A stretch of 64,000 nt of DNA from Atriophallophorus winterbourni (GCA_013407085.1 JACCGJ010002787.1:58387-122386); one strand, 5' to 3'; positions 23,264-36,052 are shown, numbered from the stretch's first letter. Notes: a model not told the origin generated them from the letters alone. Made by a program: numbers and translations.

Positions 23264-24058
23264 TGGACAGTATTCCACAGGCAGCACTTATCCCAGCAGA
23301 TATTGGTCATTTATCACTTCCCGAGTTTGGCGTAGCAAACCGTAGATTATGGTTCGTTCAAGTAGAAGCTATTTTCGAAACTTGACGCATTACAAGCGAA
23401 AAAGCAATGTACTGTTACGTAATAGGAAGTTTACCACACGCAGTCGCATCCGAAGTTGCTGATATCATATACAACAGATCTGCCGATAAACCGTATGATG
23501 ATATGATGCTTTGATATCGCGTATAGCAGCATCTGATGAAGAAAACTCAAGCAAATTACTCTCGGGTATCGAACTAGGTGACAATACACCGTCGCAACTC
23601 CTTCGCCGAATGATTGAGTTACAAGGTAAAACACCAGTTGGCGAACCGATTTTAAAAGAATTGTGGCTGCAAAGACTACCCAGCGATGTTTGAAAAGCAA
23701 TTTTGGTGGTCGAAGAAGATGACAAACTAGATAAGATCGAGTGTATGAAAATCATAAGCCAACCATTGCAGTAGTACAATCGCCTCATAAATCAACTCCT
23801 TTAACTTTAGAATCAGAGATCTCCGAGTTGAAATCGCGACTCGACGAACTTTGCATGCACATACGTACTTCACGATATGATCGATCTCGGTCATCACATA
23901 GACACAGTCCGAATGAACGATATTCACGAAGTCGGAGTAAAAGGCCAGGTCTTTGCTATTACCACCGCATATTCGGTGAACGCGCCTACAGATGCACCAG
24001 ACCCTGCCGTTTTGTTTCCAAATCTACTGAGCAGGGAAACGATTATACCAGGCAGTAG
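23264..24058 (+). pseudogene. gag: G4 gag with CHCC zinc finger
   Basis: The ATG at 23264 opens a frame with FGVANRRLWFVQVEA, the usual N-terminal pattern of CsRn1-type gag, ended by TGA at 23383. Later frames carry the middle region. The finger at 23954-24007 reads C-Y-Y-H-R-x-F-G-x2-A-x2-C-x3-C, the special CHCC finger of CsRn1 elements rather than a CCHC knuckle. At least two stops or shifts interrupt it. Confidence 0.8.
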
Positions 24059-24123
24059 GAACGGCTGCACTGCCTGGCAACAAAGTTAGCCGTCTCCTCT
24101 ATATCTCTGACAACACAACGAAA

Positions 24124-26154
24124 TTGCGTTTTCTGGTAGACACCGGTGCGGAACTCAGCGCCATCCCACCTAACGAAACCGAACGCAAGTGTCCGTCGGG
24201 ATTGACCCTTCAGGCGGCCAACGGTACTCCGATAGCCACTTATGGTCATCGGCCCTTCGCGGTAGACCTGGGCTTACGAAGATCGTTCCACTGGGTATTC
24301 ACCATTGCAGACGTGAAAACTCCAATTTCAGGTGCAGATTTTTTGTCTAATTTCAACCTCGCGGTGGACATAAGCCAACGAAGGCTTATTGATAACACCA
24401 CGAAGTTAAATTCAATAGGCAAATACCATTACACATCCATACAGTCTATTCGAGTTTTGACTCCACTCGTCACCCAGCCTTGTAAGGAACTCATAGTCCA
24501 GTTTCCGGAGATCTTCAAACCACAGTCATTCACAAATGTGGTCAAACACCAGGTCGAACACCACATTGTCACACGTGGCCCTCCAGTTTTTGCCAAACCA
24601 CGTAGACTAGCTCCAAACAAACTGGCGATCGCCAAACAAGAGTTTGAACATATGTTGGGGCTAGGAATCATCCGCCCGTCGACCTCACCATGGGCCTCTC
24701 CACTACATATGGTTGAAAAAAGTACCGCAGATACGTGGCGTCCATGCGGAGATTATAGGGCACTTATTCGCATTACCGTACCAGACCGTTATCCCATTCC
24801 ACACATCCACGATTTTACGGCGTCCCTAAACGGAAAAACCGTGTTCTCGAAGCTTGACCTAGTACGCGCCTATCACCAAATCCCCGTTGCGAAGGAAGAT
24901 ATCCCTAAAACAGCTGTCACGACACCATTTGGCTTATATGAATTCGTACGAATGCCATTTGGTCTCCGAAATGCCGCACAAACTTTCCAGCGTTTTAGGG
25001 ATCAAGTATTTAAGGGATTGCCCTTCATATACGTTTATATTGATGACGTGCTAATTACTAGCAACAGATCGACAGAACATGTTGAGCATCTTCGAGAGGT
25101 TTTTCAGCGCCTATCTCAGTATGGTATTGTCGTGAATCCAGATAAATGCATCTTTTATGTGGAAACACTAGACTTTCTCGATCACCGTATCGATTTCACC
25201 GAAATTAAACCCTTCGAACAGAAAGTCTCTGCCATCCGCGATTATCGATGCCCGAGTTCAATCCGCCAGCTGCGTCGATTTCTGGGTTTAATCAACTACT
25301 ACAGACGATTCATTCCCCATTGCGCGAAGTTACCTCAACCGCTTACAGGTTTACTACGCTGCAAAGAAAGAAATTTTTCAATGAATCCACAAGCGATCGA
25401 AGCTCTTGACGTGCTCAAATCCGCCCTTGAACAGGCGACAACTCTGACTAATATATCAGCTGAGACAGATGCCCGCTTATCGCTTGTTACCAATGCATCA
25501 AACGAAGCGTTAGGCGCAGTACTCCAACAAGAGGTCGATAACACGATTAGACCCCTAGCCTTCTTCTCACGCCGACTGCAGCCAGCGCAGACACGATATA
25601 GTACCTTTGGTCGCGAGCTCCTCGCTGTGTATTATTCCATTCGCCATTTCCGGCATTTACTCGAAGGTCGCAGTTTCAGGTTTTACACCGACCACAAACC
25701 GCTAACGTTTGCACTCGCCGCAACTTCCGATCGTTATTCACCGCGAGAGATCCGTCAATTAGACTACATCTCCCGATTCACGAGCGACATTCGTAACCTA
25801 TCCGGCTCGTCAAACACAGTGGCGGATACGTTTTCTCGGATTCAACTGAGTGCCATCGACCTGCCTGGAATCGATTTGGAACAACTGGCACGTTCGCAGC
25901 AATTAGATTCGGTACTAAGTCGCTATGAAACTTCAGAGATGGGGAAAATCCGCCGAGTCCCGATACCCGATTCTCTACATTACTTGGTTTGTGACATGGC
26001 AACAGGAAAACCGCGTCCGATTGTCCCCTCAGACATGAGACGTAGGGTTTTTGAGCACTTGCATGGTTTATCACATCCTGGAGTAAGAGCGACCCGAAAA
26101 TTAATCAGTTCTCGCTACCTCTGGTCTGACATGCATAAATACATACAACTTTAG
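24124..26154 (+). pseudogene. pol: G4 protease-RT-RNase H
   Basis: 676 residues without interruption from a TTG; the true upstream join to gag is unclear. Protease motif [12 protein letters not shown] is at residues 4-15; RT has [23 protein letters not shown] and YIDD at 305-308 (25036-25047); RNase H has TDHKPLTFA; the integrase zinc region begins with [12 protein letters not shown]. All RT catalytic residues are intact. The frame ends at TAG 26152-26154 inside the integrase N-terminus. An Asn in the RNase H start ([12 protein letters not shown]) replaces the usual Asp. Confidence 0.9.
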
Positions 26155-27208
26155 ACAAAAAGTTGCTTGCGATGTCAACAGAACAAGGTTCAGCGACACA
26201 CTATCAGCTACCCTGGTACGTTCCCACCAGTTACTGAACGTTTCCAACACGTGCAGTTGGATCTCGTCGGACCACTAGCAGTCTCTAAATGATGTTGCTA
26301 AATACTTACCTGCATTGATCGTTTTACGCGTTGGCCAATGGCAGTAGCAATCCCTGATATCAGTGCAGAATTTGTTGGTAAAGCTTTTGTTCAGCACTGG
26401 ATCAGTAATTTTGGCGTACCGAGCACCATCACTACTGACAGACGTTCCCAATTCCAATCTACGTTTGTCAAGGAACTGAACAACATGCTCGGTACGAAAC
26501 ACATTCAGACTACAGCCTACCACCATTCTTAGAACGGCTTAGTCGAAAGATTTCACCGCCAACTGAAAGCCGCACTCATGTGTCATGGGAATACTGAACG
26601 TTGGTCCGAGACACTACCCCTAGTACTTCTTGGTATACGTACCGCAGTGAAAGAAGATCTAGGGTGTTCAGCTGCTGAAATGGTGTACGGTAGTACACTT
26701 ACCCTTCCAGGCGAATTCCTGTCATCTTCCAAATCATCATTGGACCTTACTGTGCCACAATATGTCAGCCACCTTCGCAGCTTCATAAAAAACTTACGGG
26801 CTACTCCAACTCGACAGCATGAGCAACCCTGCTACATTCCACCTGAATTGAATACTTGCGACTTCGTGTTTGTGCGGGTAGATCATGTACGTCGACCGCT
26901 ACAGCCGCCATACATAGGGCCATACAAGGTAATCAACAGGTATCCAAAATACTTCGTTATTGACCGCAACGGAACACACGAGACCGTCAGCGTCGATCGT
27001 CGAACCAGCACCAGAGGCGAAAGAAAATACCCCGAACGTTGATCCTCAAGATTTTGTCACTCCACACCCAAACCGAAGCTCACCGGTACTACCGATCCCT
27101 CAAAAAACCCCTTTACCCCCGTGTATCAAACAAACTGACCCAAACAGGCAAACCCGATCTGGTCGTAGAGTCCATTTTCCATCAAAGTTTGATGACTTCA
27201 CAGCCTAA
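26155..27208 (+). pseudogene. pol: G4 integrase, frameshifted
   Basis: Pieces in different frames: QLDLVGPLAVS near 26256 (first Asp), ITTDRRSQFQ in 26338-26532 (second Asp, with Arg for the usual Gly), a TAG at 26530-26532, then NGLVERFHRQ (Glu) and 26578-27042. A last shift leads to 26990-27208, ending TRSGRRVHFPSKFDDF, a C-terminus typical of CsRn1-type pol. The DDE residues are present but not in one frame. Confidence 0.85.
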
Positions 27209-27258
27209 CGATTTCTTCGAGCGTCTTCTTGAGGCCCGACGCTCTAGGACAGGAGTAC

Positions 27259-27643
27259 TATGGCATTTTTCTGTAAACATTTTTGTTTGTATCAATCGAT
27301 GTACACTTTTTGAATTGTACCCGTTTTACGAATATAAATTTTCGTCCGCTCGGAGTTGCTCTTCTCATCTCCTTTGATACCCGTACTGCGTGCTTGGAAT
27401 TCTGACTGTGGATTGTGGAAAGATTGCTTGCCTGCTATGAAAACACCGCCTCATATTTCAGCCGCACCTAATTCTTGGATTTACCGCGGTTGCTTTGGTG
27501 ATAATACTTTGACGTCTGGACCAGAGTAGTCAATTGCCAAGCCGGGGAGAATCGCTTTCAATTTAATCGAAGAATTATTGTGAGTGGTTACCTTTTTACT
27601 TTTTACACACACACTGTAATTTTACGTAGCCTGAACTACCACA
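27259..27643 (+). repeat. G4 3' LTR
   Basis: Partner of 22792-23179; preceded by the purine-rich AGGACAGGAG, a probable polypurine tract. Confidence 0.9.
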
Positions 27644-27745
27644 GGTTCTCTCCTTCGGTTGGTACACGAGGGCACAGTCTTGAGCTAAGTATCAAGAATC
27701 TAGATTTTATGGAAAAGCAATTGCTCAAATGTACCATTGGTTGAC
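27644..27745 (+). pseudogene. L3 LINE C-terminal remnant after G4
   Basis: Continues the L3 frame with SPSVGTRGHSLELSIKN, equivalent to PNVGTRGHPLKLAKQ in the copy at 51.6 kb. It proves that G4 landed inside L3. Confidence 0.75.
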
Positions 27746-27784
27746 AACTATTAACAAAAAGAAAATTTAATCGAAAACATATTG

Positions 27785-29580
27785 TTGTATGTTTTTCTGG
27801 GTTCATGTTGATTCAATACACAGGGCTGATTTTGGGGTGTTTTTTTATATATGCATCTAGTTTTGCTTTGAAATCATCAAATGTTTTTGCATTCACAACG
27901 ACTTGGGGTAGTGCATTCCATAGAAAGCAGATACGCACAGAGAAGAAATGGCACCGACTGTCAAGTCTTGAGTGCGGTAATGCGAGGCAACTTGAGTGAC
28001 TACGTGTATTCCGAGGGGAAATTATTTTTATTAAATCTCGGAGCGGGTGGTTTTCGATTCGCAGTATTTTGTAAGCTAGAATAACGTCGCTCTTCATTTG
28101 CTTCTGTGTAAAATCAGGCAAATTAAGTATGGCCATTCGCTCTTTATATGGGACGTGCTGCATCCCATCAACTAGCTTTGTTGCTCGGTGGTAAATTCTA
28201 TCAAAGAGGTCGATGTCTTTGTCCAGCCACAGTGCCCACGCTGGGATCAGATACTCCATCGTTAGATGAATGTAAGTATTTATAATGCGGGGAAGTGTTT
28301 CGGGCGTGAACCGCCCAATAATTTTCCTCAGGATTCCTAATATACCACATGCCCGATTAAACACTTTTCGACAATGCATATTCGGTTTCAGGTTATTAGT
28401 GATCTAAATCCCGAGATCCTTTTCAGCGGTAGTCCAAGTTAGGTTTTCGTGGCCTAGATGATATGTGTGGTCGTAATTACGGCCAAGCTGTAACATATTA
28501 CTTTTGCGTAAGTTGAACGGCATTCAATTCAATAGGGACCAGTGATAAAGAACATCCAAGTCCTGTTGTAGCATCAAACAATCTTCAGTAGATCGGATTT
28601 GCTTCCATATTTTAATGTCGTCAGCAAAAGGAACTAGCTTACACCGCACTATTTCAGTAATATCATTGATGTATAACAGGAAAAGGATAGGCTCGAGTAC
28701 TGAACCTTGAGGTACCTTGCTCGTTGCATCGATACTTTTCGATAGCACACCGTCAATGCGAACTCGAACATGCCGATCGGTCAGATAATCTGTCAACCAC
28801 GAAAGTAGGTTATTCCTTATTCCATAATGCGCTAGCTTATGTAGAAGCAGGCTATGATTGACCTTGTCAAAAGACTCTGATATATCAATATAACAAGCGT
28901 GAACCGTGTAGCCTTGGTCAACCGACCTAGTCCAGTCCTTTAGTGTGATCAGTATATTCGACAGACAATATCTGGTCCGGCGAAAGGCGTGTTGTGCTGC
29001 TGACAAAAGAACTCTTGCTTCAAGGTGACCCACAATACATTCACTAATGATGTGCTCCATGATTTTTTAAATACAGGGTAGCAGCGTCTGTAATTTTCTG
29101 CGTCAAAACGACAGCTACCCTTGTTAATTGGTATTATGACACCCGCTTCCCATGTTAGAGGTACGCAACCCTCGTGAAGACTCTGGATGAAAACCGCAGC
29201 TAAGCTATGTGAAAGCTCTCTACAACACACACGAAGAATTGCTGGGGTGATGTTGTCCTCACCGCGGTTTTTTCGTGTCAAATCGTCGTGAGTGTCGCTC
29301 CACTACGAATATATCTATTACCTGTTCACTTAGTGGTTCCACTATGTTTAATAATTCTTGCTGCGATAATTGCTGTTTTGGGCAGAAGACTTGAGAGTAA
29401 AAGCACGCAAATGCATCTGTCGTCTCTTGGACTGTTACGGTCAATCCTTTTTCTGTCATGATCGGGAAAACCCCTGGTTTAACTTTGGTATTTTCGTTCA
29501 CAATTTGTACAATAATTCCGGATTTTTTCCATTCGTTTCACCATACATTGTTGGTACTGTTGTTTGTCCTGCCGAATGAA
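27785..29580 (-). pseudogene. CR1-like LINE L4, RT and C-terminal region
   Basis: Read right to left: a pre-RT segment (NENTKVKPGVFPIMTEKGL, 29259-29501), NITPAILRVCC (28949-29281), then the main RT block (28524-29060) with YIDISESFDKVNHS, VPQGSVLEPILFLLYIND and the intact FADD, and after a stop near 28400 the C-terminal 188 residues (27813-28379) with FFSVRICFLWNALP. L4 would nick and copy into DNA with its endonuclease at 31.9-32.8 kb, but an L5 LINE insertion separates them and frames are broken. Confidence 0.85.
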
Positions 29581-29599
29581 GGTGGTGATTCTGTTACGT

Positions 29600-31385
29600 A
29601 TTCTGCAAAATTTTAATCAGGATGTAGGGGTGGCATCATTGCGATCAGTGACTCAGGCTCGCCTTTTAAGTGAAATCCAAATCAGTCTTGAACCTGACAC
29701 AGCCTCCAGCCGTTTGCAAAATGGGTAGTAATGACTTTCAACTTCTGTTGCTTAACCTATTCAACGCATCTATTGAATCTGGTACCTTTCCGGCAAAATG
29801 GAAACACTTAATTATTATACCTAGATACAAATCTGGCTCGCAACACTTAGTTACTAACTACCGACCAATAATTCATACAGCCTTCTTATCAAGATTATTT
29901 GAAAAAAAATTGTAAAGAAAGCTGTACTAGAATACCTGACACCTAGTTTCTTTTCTAAGGCACAGCGCGGATTCCTTAACAAAAGATCCTGCATTACTTA
30001 CCAGCTAGAATACTTAGACTGCATCACAAGTTCAATTGAAATTGGCTTTTCAGTTATAGTTGTCTTCCTTGATATAACTAAAGCTTTCGACACAGTACCG
30101 CATAACCTATTACTATCTAAGCTAAGTTCATTTGGTATAGGTGGCGATCTTCATTCTTGGCTCACTTCTTTTCTTACAGATCGCACATACTGTGTTGAGG
30201 TTAATGGTCACAGATCGCTCACCTTGCCGATTCCAAGTGGCGTGATACAAGGCAGTGTTTTAGGTCCATTACTTTTTCTCTTATACATAAATAATTTACA
30301 TACAGTCGTCTCTCATAGTAAACTATTCTTGTTCGCAGCCGACATGAAAGTAGTAATTTCCTTCCCATCTTCTGAAACACAAACTTACATTGCCAGACTA
30401 AACAAAGATTTGCATGCATTATCCAAATGCGTTGAAACTAATGGTCTCTCATTCTCTGTAGAAAAATCTAAGTTCATGCCTTTAACATTTACAATTTCTG
30501 ACATTGCGCGAAAAAAAATAACTTTCTTACCCTTGTAAATTTACCATCCTTTATTAAACGGAAAAATGTTTAAAAATTCCGCTTGATAAGGTCACTTTAC
30601 AATTTATTTATTTTGTACACATTGATAACCTGATCATGTTTTGCATGCCTTGGTTAACCAAGAATATAGTATAACTCAATCCTTCTTAATAGTAATCCTA
30701 TTCAAATTATCGATTGCACACGTGATCTTCGGTTCAAATATTCAGCATCGCTTACATTCAACGAGCATATACATCACTTGATCTCAAAGGCAAAGCATAG
30801 TGTTAATATGATTCATAAGTTCTTTACTCTCCCACACGGTAAGTTAGAACTTTATACAATTTACACCATACCCCTCTTTGATTACTGTATAATAATATAT
30901 AGCAGTATAAATAAAACCAATAGCATCGCTTTAGAAAAAGTACAACGTACTTTTACCAAATCAATCATCGGATACAGCTTGAATCAATTATATAGAGAAA
31001 GGTGTAAGCAGCTCAAGCTAGAACCACTATGGTTCCGTAGAATTAGACACAACCTAATACTGTTCTTTCGAATAATATCTTCCGATGATATAGATATAAA
31101 TTAGTCTATTCGCTTCCGACGAGGTTCTAGATATAATTTAAGAAAACAAGATAACCCAGTGGAATTACCCAGATCCTGTACGAAAGTAAGAAGTAACTTC
31201 TACCTAAATAAATACGCTGAACTCTGGAATATTCTTTCGAAAAACATAAGACTTTGTACATCACTATGTGATTTTAAATCACATCTGAATCCATTTCTAT
31301 CAGTTGAAAAATTAATGAAACTTCTCTACCTAGATGTCTCATTAGACGAACTATACAATCATGGCATTGCTGGATATTACCAGTG
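29600..31385 (+). pseudogene. CR1-like LINE L5, RT region
   Basis: Four frame pieces: 29670-29915 (AKWKHLIIIPRYKSGS), 29900-30538 (VVFLDITKAFDTVPHN, SGVIQGSVLGPLLFLLYIN), 30778-31104 and 31159-31386 (ELYNHGIAGYY end). The catalytic box reads FAAD (30332-30343) where the sister copy at 40.3 kb keeps FADD, so this copy lost a catalytic Asp. The 5' boundary inside L4 is approximate. Confidence 0.85.
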
Positions 31386-31924
31386 ATATCAGTTTTTCAA
31401 CTTTCATAATGAACATTCACTCCATCCCTTGGTATTTATTTTCCAGATTACCTCTTTACATCCATGTGAAGAATTCCGGCTCACAAACGAGGCAACACTG
31501 CGACACCGAATTTTCTACGAATACCCACAAAATGACATTCACCATTCAAAACATATATTCGACAATAACAATGTGTTCCAACTGAACATTTTTGAAGATT
31601 CTGACTCTTCGAGATTCCTCACATCTTTGATGTTCCGGTCCATCGTTCTTTAATATTCTCCGTGTCATTTTTCCCCTCACCCGATTTTCCTTTCATATAA
31701 TAACTGCTCATATATTAAATTTCTGTAAAACTGATTGATTATCATTTACCCTAACCATTTTAACAAACGAAAAATTCCCAGCACGTATGACCTTGAAAAT
31801 GCTAATAATTATAGTCCATTTTTATGCTTCCTGTATACAAACAACTTTGATAATTATCGAACATGCTTAGCATGCCTTGGAATTCCAAGAATAAAACATT
31901 TATTTATTTATTTATTTATTTATT
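31386..31924 (+). repeat. L5 3' UTR and TTTA-repeat tail
   Basis: Shares sequence with 7868-8262 (reverse) and 41243-41800. It ends AAGAATAAAA then (TTTA)n at about 31900-31924. Because AATAAA sits just before the tail, the tail unit may serve as the target-priming repeat. Confidence 0.8.
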
Positions 31925-32825
31925 TTCTAGTTCTGCTGCGAACCGAGAAACGGAAAGTGTGGACATCTTTCCTATGAACAAATCGAGAGTTAGACTGGAT
32001 TTGCATCTGAAGGTAGTTCATCAAAGAATTGTAATGTGTATTTGAGTCACTAAAATCGAGTTGAACATCGTTTATCTCAGAGAGTGCTTTCTTGAGTCTC
32101 CAAAAGTCTACTCTACGGATTACTTTCGTTTCGTCACTGAGTCTCGTTGCACTGCAGACATAATCGAACACGAGCATCACATGGCCACTCAGCCCCAATG
32201 GAGCTTCGTAGAGTATTGATTCAATGGCCGATTCATTGGAAGTTGAAACGAGGTCTAGAACAGAGTGCCGGTCTGTTCCTCTCATTCGTGTGTGGTTGAA
32301 GACGTGGTTGTACATTGGTACTAGATCGAATACTTCGCGAAATTTGTGTTCCAGTAAGTTTGTTGAGTGCTGATCTCTCGAGTATAGCTGCGGAAGTTTG
32401 AAATCCCCAATAATCAGAAGTTGAGCTTGTAGTCGAGCGCTGATACGATGAAGTCTTTCAACTAACACATCGTTATGTTTTGCGGTCGAAGTTGGTGAGC
32501 GATATATAACTCCAATTGTACAGCTGTCACCAGATTCCAGGTAAAGTGAGCACCAAAGTGTGTCGGTGAGTGAAAGTTCAGTATCTACAAATATATTTAC
32601 CCTGAGTCACTCGTGATAATACAATGCAACGCCACCTCCAGGGCCATCATGGTCTCGACGAATAAGTGTCATATTAGGGATTAAAAGTTCACTGTTCATC
32701 ATACTCGACTAATATCAAGTTTCAGTCACAGCAATAAGATCGGGGGACTTTTCGACACAGATAATAATGAGTTCCGCCAGCTTGTTGACTAAACATTGAG
32801 CATTTGTATATATACATTTGATCGA
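31925..32825 (-). pseudogene. L4 LINE endonuclease
   Basis: The 182-residue frame (31920-32468) contains LLIIGDFKLPQLY, NHTRMRGTDRHSVLDLV and the SGHVMLVFD equivalent of SDH. Further right, in broken frames to 32825, are LAELIIICVEKSPDLIAVTE and GPGGGVALYYHE, the start of the domain. It is the upstream half of the L4 LINE whose RT lies at 27.8-29.6 kb. Confidence 0.8.
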
Positions 32826-33159
32826 TACTGCTCGATGTAGCAATTAATCGTGTGGTATATGATAAGGCGTCAGGCAGAGTGATACCGGATTTGGCTTGAC
32901 AGTAAGTAATCGGGAGGTTGAAACTTGTGAGATACTTATTGCGCGCTGACAGTTTGAATCAACATTTGGGTCCATGTATGACGTATTCGGTCCGACTCGG
33001 TTTGAGCCGGATCTAACACGTTTTCTGATGCATCGATTTTTTCCATTTCGGTGAAAACGCTACCATCTGCTGTCTCCAGACGAGGATGTGTTTCGATCAT
33101 GGTACTTGTTTTGGGTGGACTAAGTCTAACCTCCTTCAGTAGAGCTCTTTTCGATTTTT

Positions 33160-34265
33160 TTCATTCAGACTTTAAAATCGCAGCCATGTCGTTGGTAAAA
33201 AATGTAATCCTCGGGTGTTTCGGACCATCTCCTTTATATTTTGGCGAAAAGGCACCCGAAAGGTGTTAGTAACCACAACATTAGAAATATCAAGCGAACA
33301 CGCAATGTAACGCAACTGCTTGAAATCGTGCTATATGGCTTCCTGAACCGATGCTTGGGAGGTATTTTCGGGTACCCCAAGTTAAACTATACTCCGCAAA
33401 ACCGTTTTTCCTTATTGTTTACAGTACCCTTTCTTTCCCACAATGGTACATTGGGATATATTCGGCACTTTGAATTGGGATCCGTCTTTAGTCGGCACGA
33501 ATTTAGCAGTATGTTCTCGATATCATCCTCGCACTTCAGTGTAAACCTTAGTAAGCGAGGTTGATCAATATGAGCTAAGGGGGAGTGGTGAGTTAAACGA
33601 ATCAATTTTCCAGAAATAACATGATCAATTTACATTTGTTGACGAGGTTCAGACCATTTATCGAGATCGTGCTTGTATTTCCTATCAAACAGGCTTTCGT
33701 TGGACTCCCTAACATTCGTACATATTACGCTTAGTGCTTAAGAATTCTTGTTGCGTGTCCAAGCGTCATTCTTTATAGCATGTTAACCTTTTGGATTTAG
33801 TATTCGTAAGTCAGAAGAAGAAAATAAGAGTGAGCAGCGGAGGTCGACTGCAAACGCCTTTCTCCATAAGTATTTTTTACGACCGATGCCGTTTTAGTTG
33901 ATGCTGAATCGGTACAGATAACACTAGGCGATTTATTTTTCGATACAGCTTTGATTAATGAAGCATACGAAGTAGACGGTTCCGAATTTGAGGCCATTTT
34001 ACCAATTTTCTCAGTGTCGTGTAATAATTTAACCTTTCCAAGAGCACTCTGTGGCAGTGAGGTCGAGCGTATGCGATTATTCAATTCAAATGTTTTAGTG
34101 TTGATTGTTGGTTGTAGAGTATTTTTCAAATTTGCAAGTTCCTCTTCTATTTTTGATAATCTATTTTTTTATTGTATTAGTCCCGTTTCTAGCAGAGAAT
34201 TGTGTACTCTTGCTATCACCATTCACTATTGAATTTCTACAATCACTACAGAAATAGCAAACGGA
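33160..34265 (-). pseudogene. L4 LINE ORF1 remnants
   Basis: Read right to left: a Cys-containing N-terminus (VCYFCSDCRNS near 34240), a coiled-coil-like part (SKIEEELANLKNTLQ) running into the 110-residue frame at 33797-34129, a fragment with QPRLLRFTLKC (33387-33605), then an RRM-like start (LGVPENTSQASVQEA) near 33340. The RRM halves appear in the wrong order, so either two ORF1 copies overlap or the region is rearranged. ORF1 would bind LINE RNA. Confidence 0.5.
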
Positions 34266-34339
34266 TGGGAGCTTTTTATCATTCACGATCCTTACAATCT
34301 CATCATTTAAAGTCTCATCGCAGGCCACGTGCAAATGTA

Positions 34340-34636
34340 TATCACAAAAAATACATTCAACCAGAGTACTATCATTGCTTACCGAGTACAGACACTACGC
34401 AGAGGTCAAGGTGGTTTTATGTCGCTATCGGGGGAACAACCGTCGTCTGCACACCATGATCGATCAATTTTTTCGCCTGCTTGTTGGATCGAATCCAGAA
34501 CGCACTTCTTTAGCATCCGTGTAGTGAACGCGTGGAACTAAATTCCCGAAGAACTAATAATGGCAACTTCAGTAATTGCATTTAAACATGGGCTGGACGA
34601 ACGGTGGCAGGTGCTCTTCCAGGAGCATTACCCTTA
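34340..34636 (+). pseudogene. CR1-like LINE C-terminal fragment
   Basis: Encodes RTHFFSIRVVNAWN, a stop, then IPEELIMATSVIAFKHGLD, the standard last 40 residues of CR1-type ORF2. No other part of that LINE is attached. Confidence 0.7.
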
Positions 34637-34639
34637 AGT

Positions 34640-35178
34640 CTAAATCCCTCCATATTTATGATCAAAACCACAAAAATATTCGAAAAACACTTTGAAACAC
34701 AGAAAAGATTTTTTTCATTTTTTTGTATCTGGTGAAATAAACTGCTGTCCATCGTCTTTTCATTCGATTGGACATGCAACATTCAATAACACTCTCACCT
34801 TTCGGTAATGAAACCTCTCCCATCTTCCATTCACAGTTACACACGCCTGTCTGACTTACGAATCAATCCTAGTAGTGACTGGTGATTTCAAGCACACCTC
34901 CGAAAGAATCTGGGCACTCGTTTCGACTTGGTTGACTATCGCCCTGTGATACTGAAACTGATACTGATACTGATACCAGGTTTCAAGGTTATTCAATTTT
35001 TGCGCGCGATACAATTTTACCTCGCTGAATTTCTGCTAAAGATTTATTTTGCTATTTATTTTGCAATTCATTTGATTCATCTTCAAATTTTTGTTATGCT
35101 ATTACGTATTTGTCTTTCATAACTGAATATAATTACAATATTTCTGCATAATGGGCTGCGAGGTGACCTAAGAGAAGC
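34640..35178. other. No recognisable feature
   Basis: Non-coding, A/T-rich; a short ACTGATACTGATACTGATAC run at about 34955-34975 is the only pattern seen. Confidence 0.45.
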
Positions 35179-35741
35179 TGTATGAATCCGCGTTGATGTC
35201 TTGAAAATTCTTCTTTCGGTCCAGCAAGATCAAACGAACTGGAGAAATTTGTTTCCCACCCTCCACCCGTGTTCATTATCCAGTTTTTTGTGTCAGAATT
35301 TTCCCGTAATATTTTGTGTTTGTTCTTTAAATTAAAAATAACATTTGAACTAAATGTTAAATCTGTGAGAGTTTTCTTTCCCGAACATTGTTCCTTTGTT
35401 TAACTGCACTTGGGCTTCCGCACATTTTGATTTGTCCGTTACTTGTGGTAACCGTTATTGGAAAACGGTAATTTTGTGTGCTCTCAACTGAGCTGTTTGA
35501 CTTCCGTTTATTGGACACGTTGGGTTTGCATTGAAACCTGAATTCGATTACCGTTGAGGTTTGTTATATTTTGCTTGTTAATCGTCTTTGTCAATATAGT
35601 ACAGCTTAAATTGACGTATTGTTCTGATTTGGGATCGATTCGTAAACGCCCGTCACTCCCGGTATAAGAATCTCGTGGCTTGTAGCAGGCAACTAGTTTC
35701 CGTAACAGAAACTATTCCACAGTGACGATTTGGTCGCTACA
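35179..35741 (+). repeat. B1 5' LTR
   Basis: Begins TGTATGAATCC and ends CGCTACA. The first 330 bp recur at 50015-50336. Start, GTTGAGGTTTGT block and end parallel the B3 LTR. Bases 35736-35765 and 35766-35795 form a 30-bp tandem duplication that spans the LTR end. Confidence 0.75.
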
Positions 35742-36052
35742 GTACTCAACGTCTAATTTGTTGACGCTACAGTACTCGATGTCAAATTCGCTGACGTCAA
35801 TGGGCATGTTACCCGCAGTTTTGTGGAAAAAATCAAATCCTCCCAACAATTGGTCGATAATGGAACGGAGGGCACCGCAGGTGAGCTCATTCATTGTTCT
35901 GTTGAGCGCTCTCGATGTAGCTTCAGGGGTTCAACGACAGAATTGAACATCCTTGTTCGTAAGTCGTTTGGAACAACTAAAACTGTTGCAGGAACGTAAA
36001 GCTCTCGAAATGCAGTACAGAGAAATTGCTTGATGCGGTATAGGAGGTTGAA

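Larger units (their letters stand above)
22792..27643 (+). mobile_element. Complete CsRn1-like Gypsy element G4
   Basis: LTRs of 388 and 385 bp bound a 4.85 kb element flanked by GGTT on both sides (22788-22791 and 27644-27647). The interrupted LINE frame rejoins when element and one repeat are removed. The CHCC gag finger, tRNA-Trp-like primer site and RT motifs are those of the CsRn1 group first described in Clonorchis. Gag stops and integrase frame breaks make it inactive. Confidence 0.9.
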
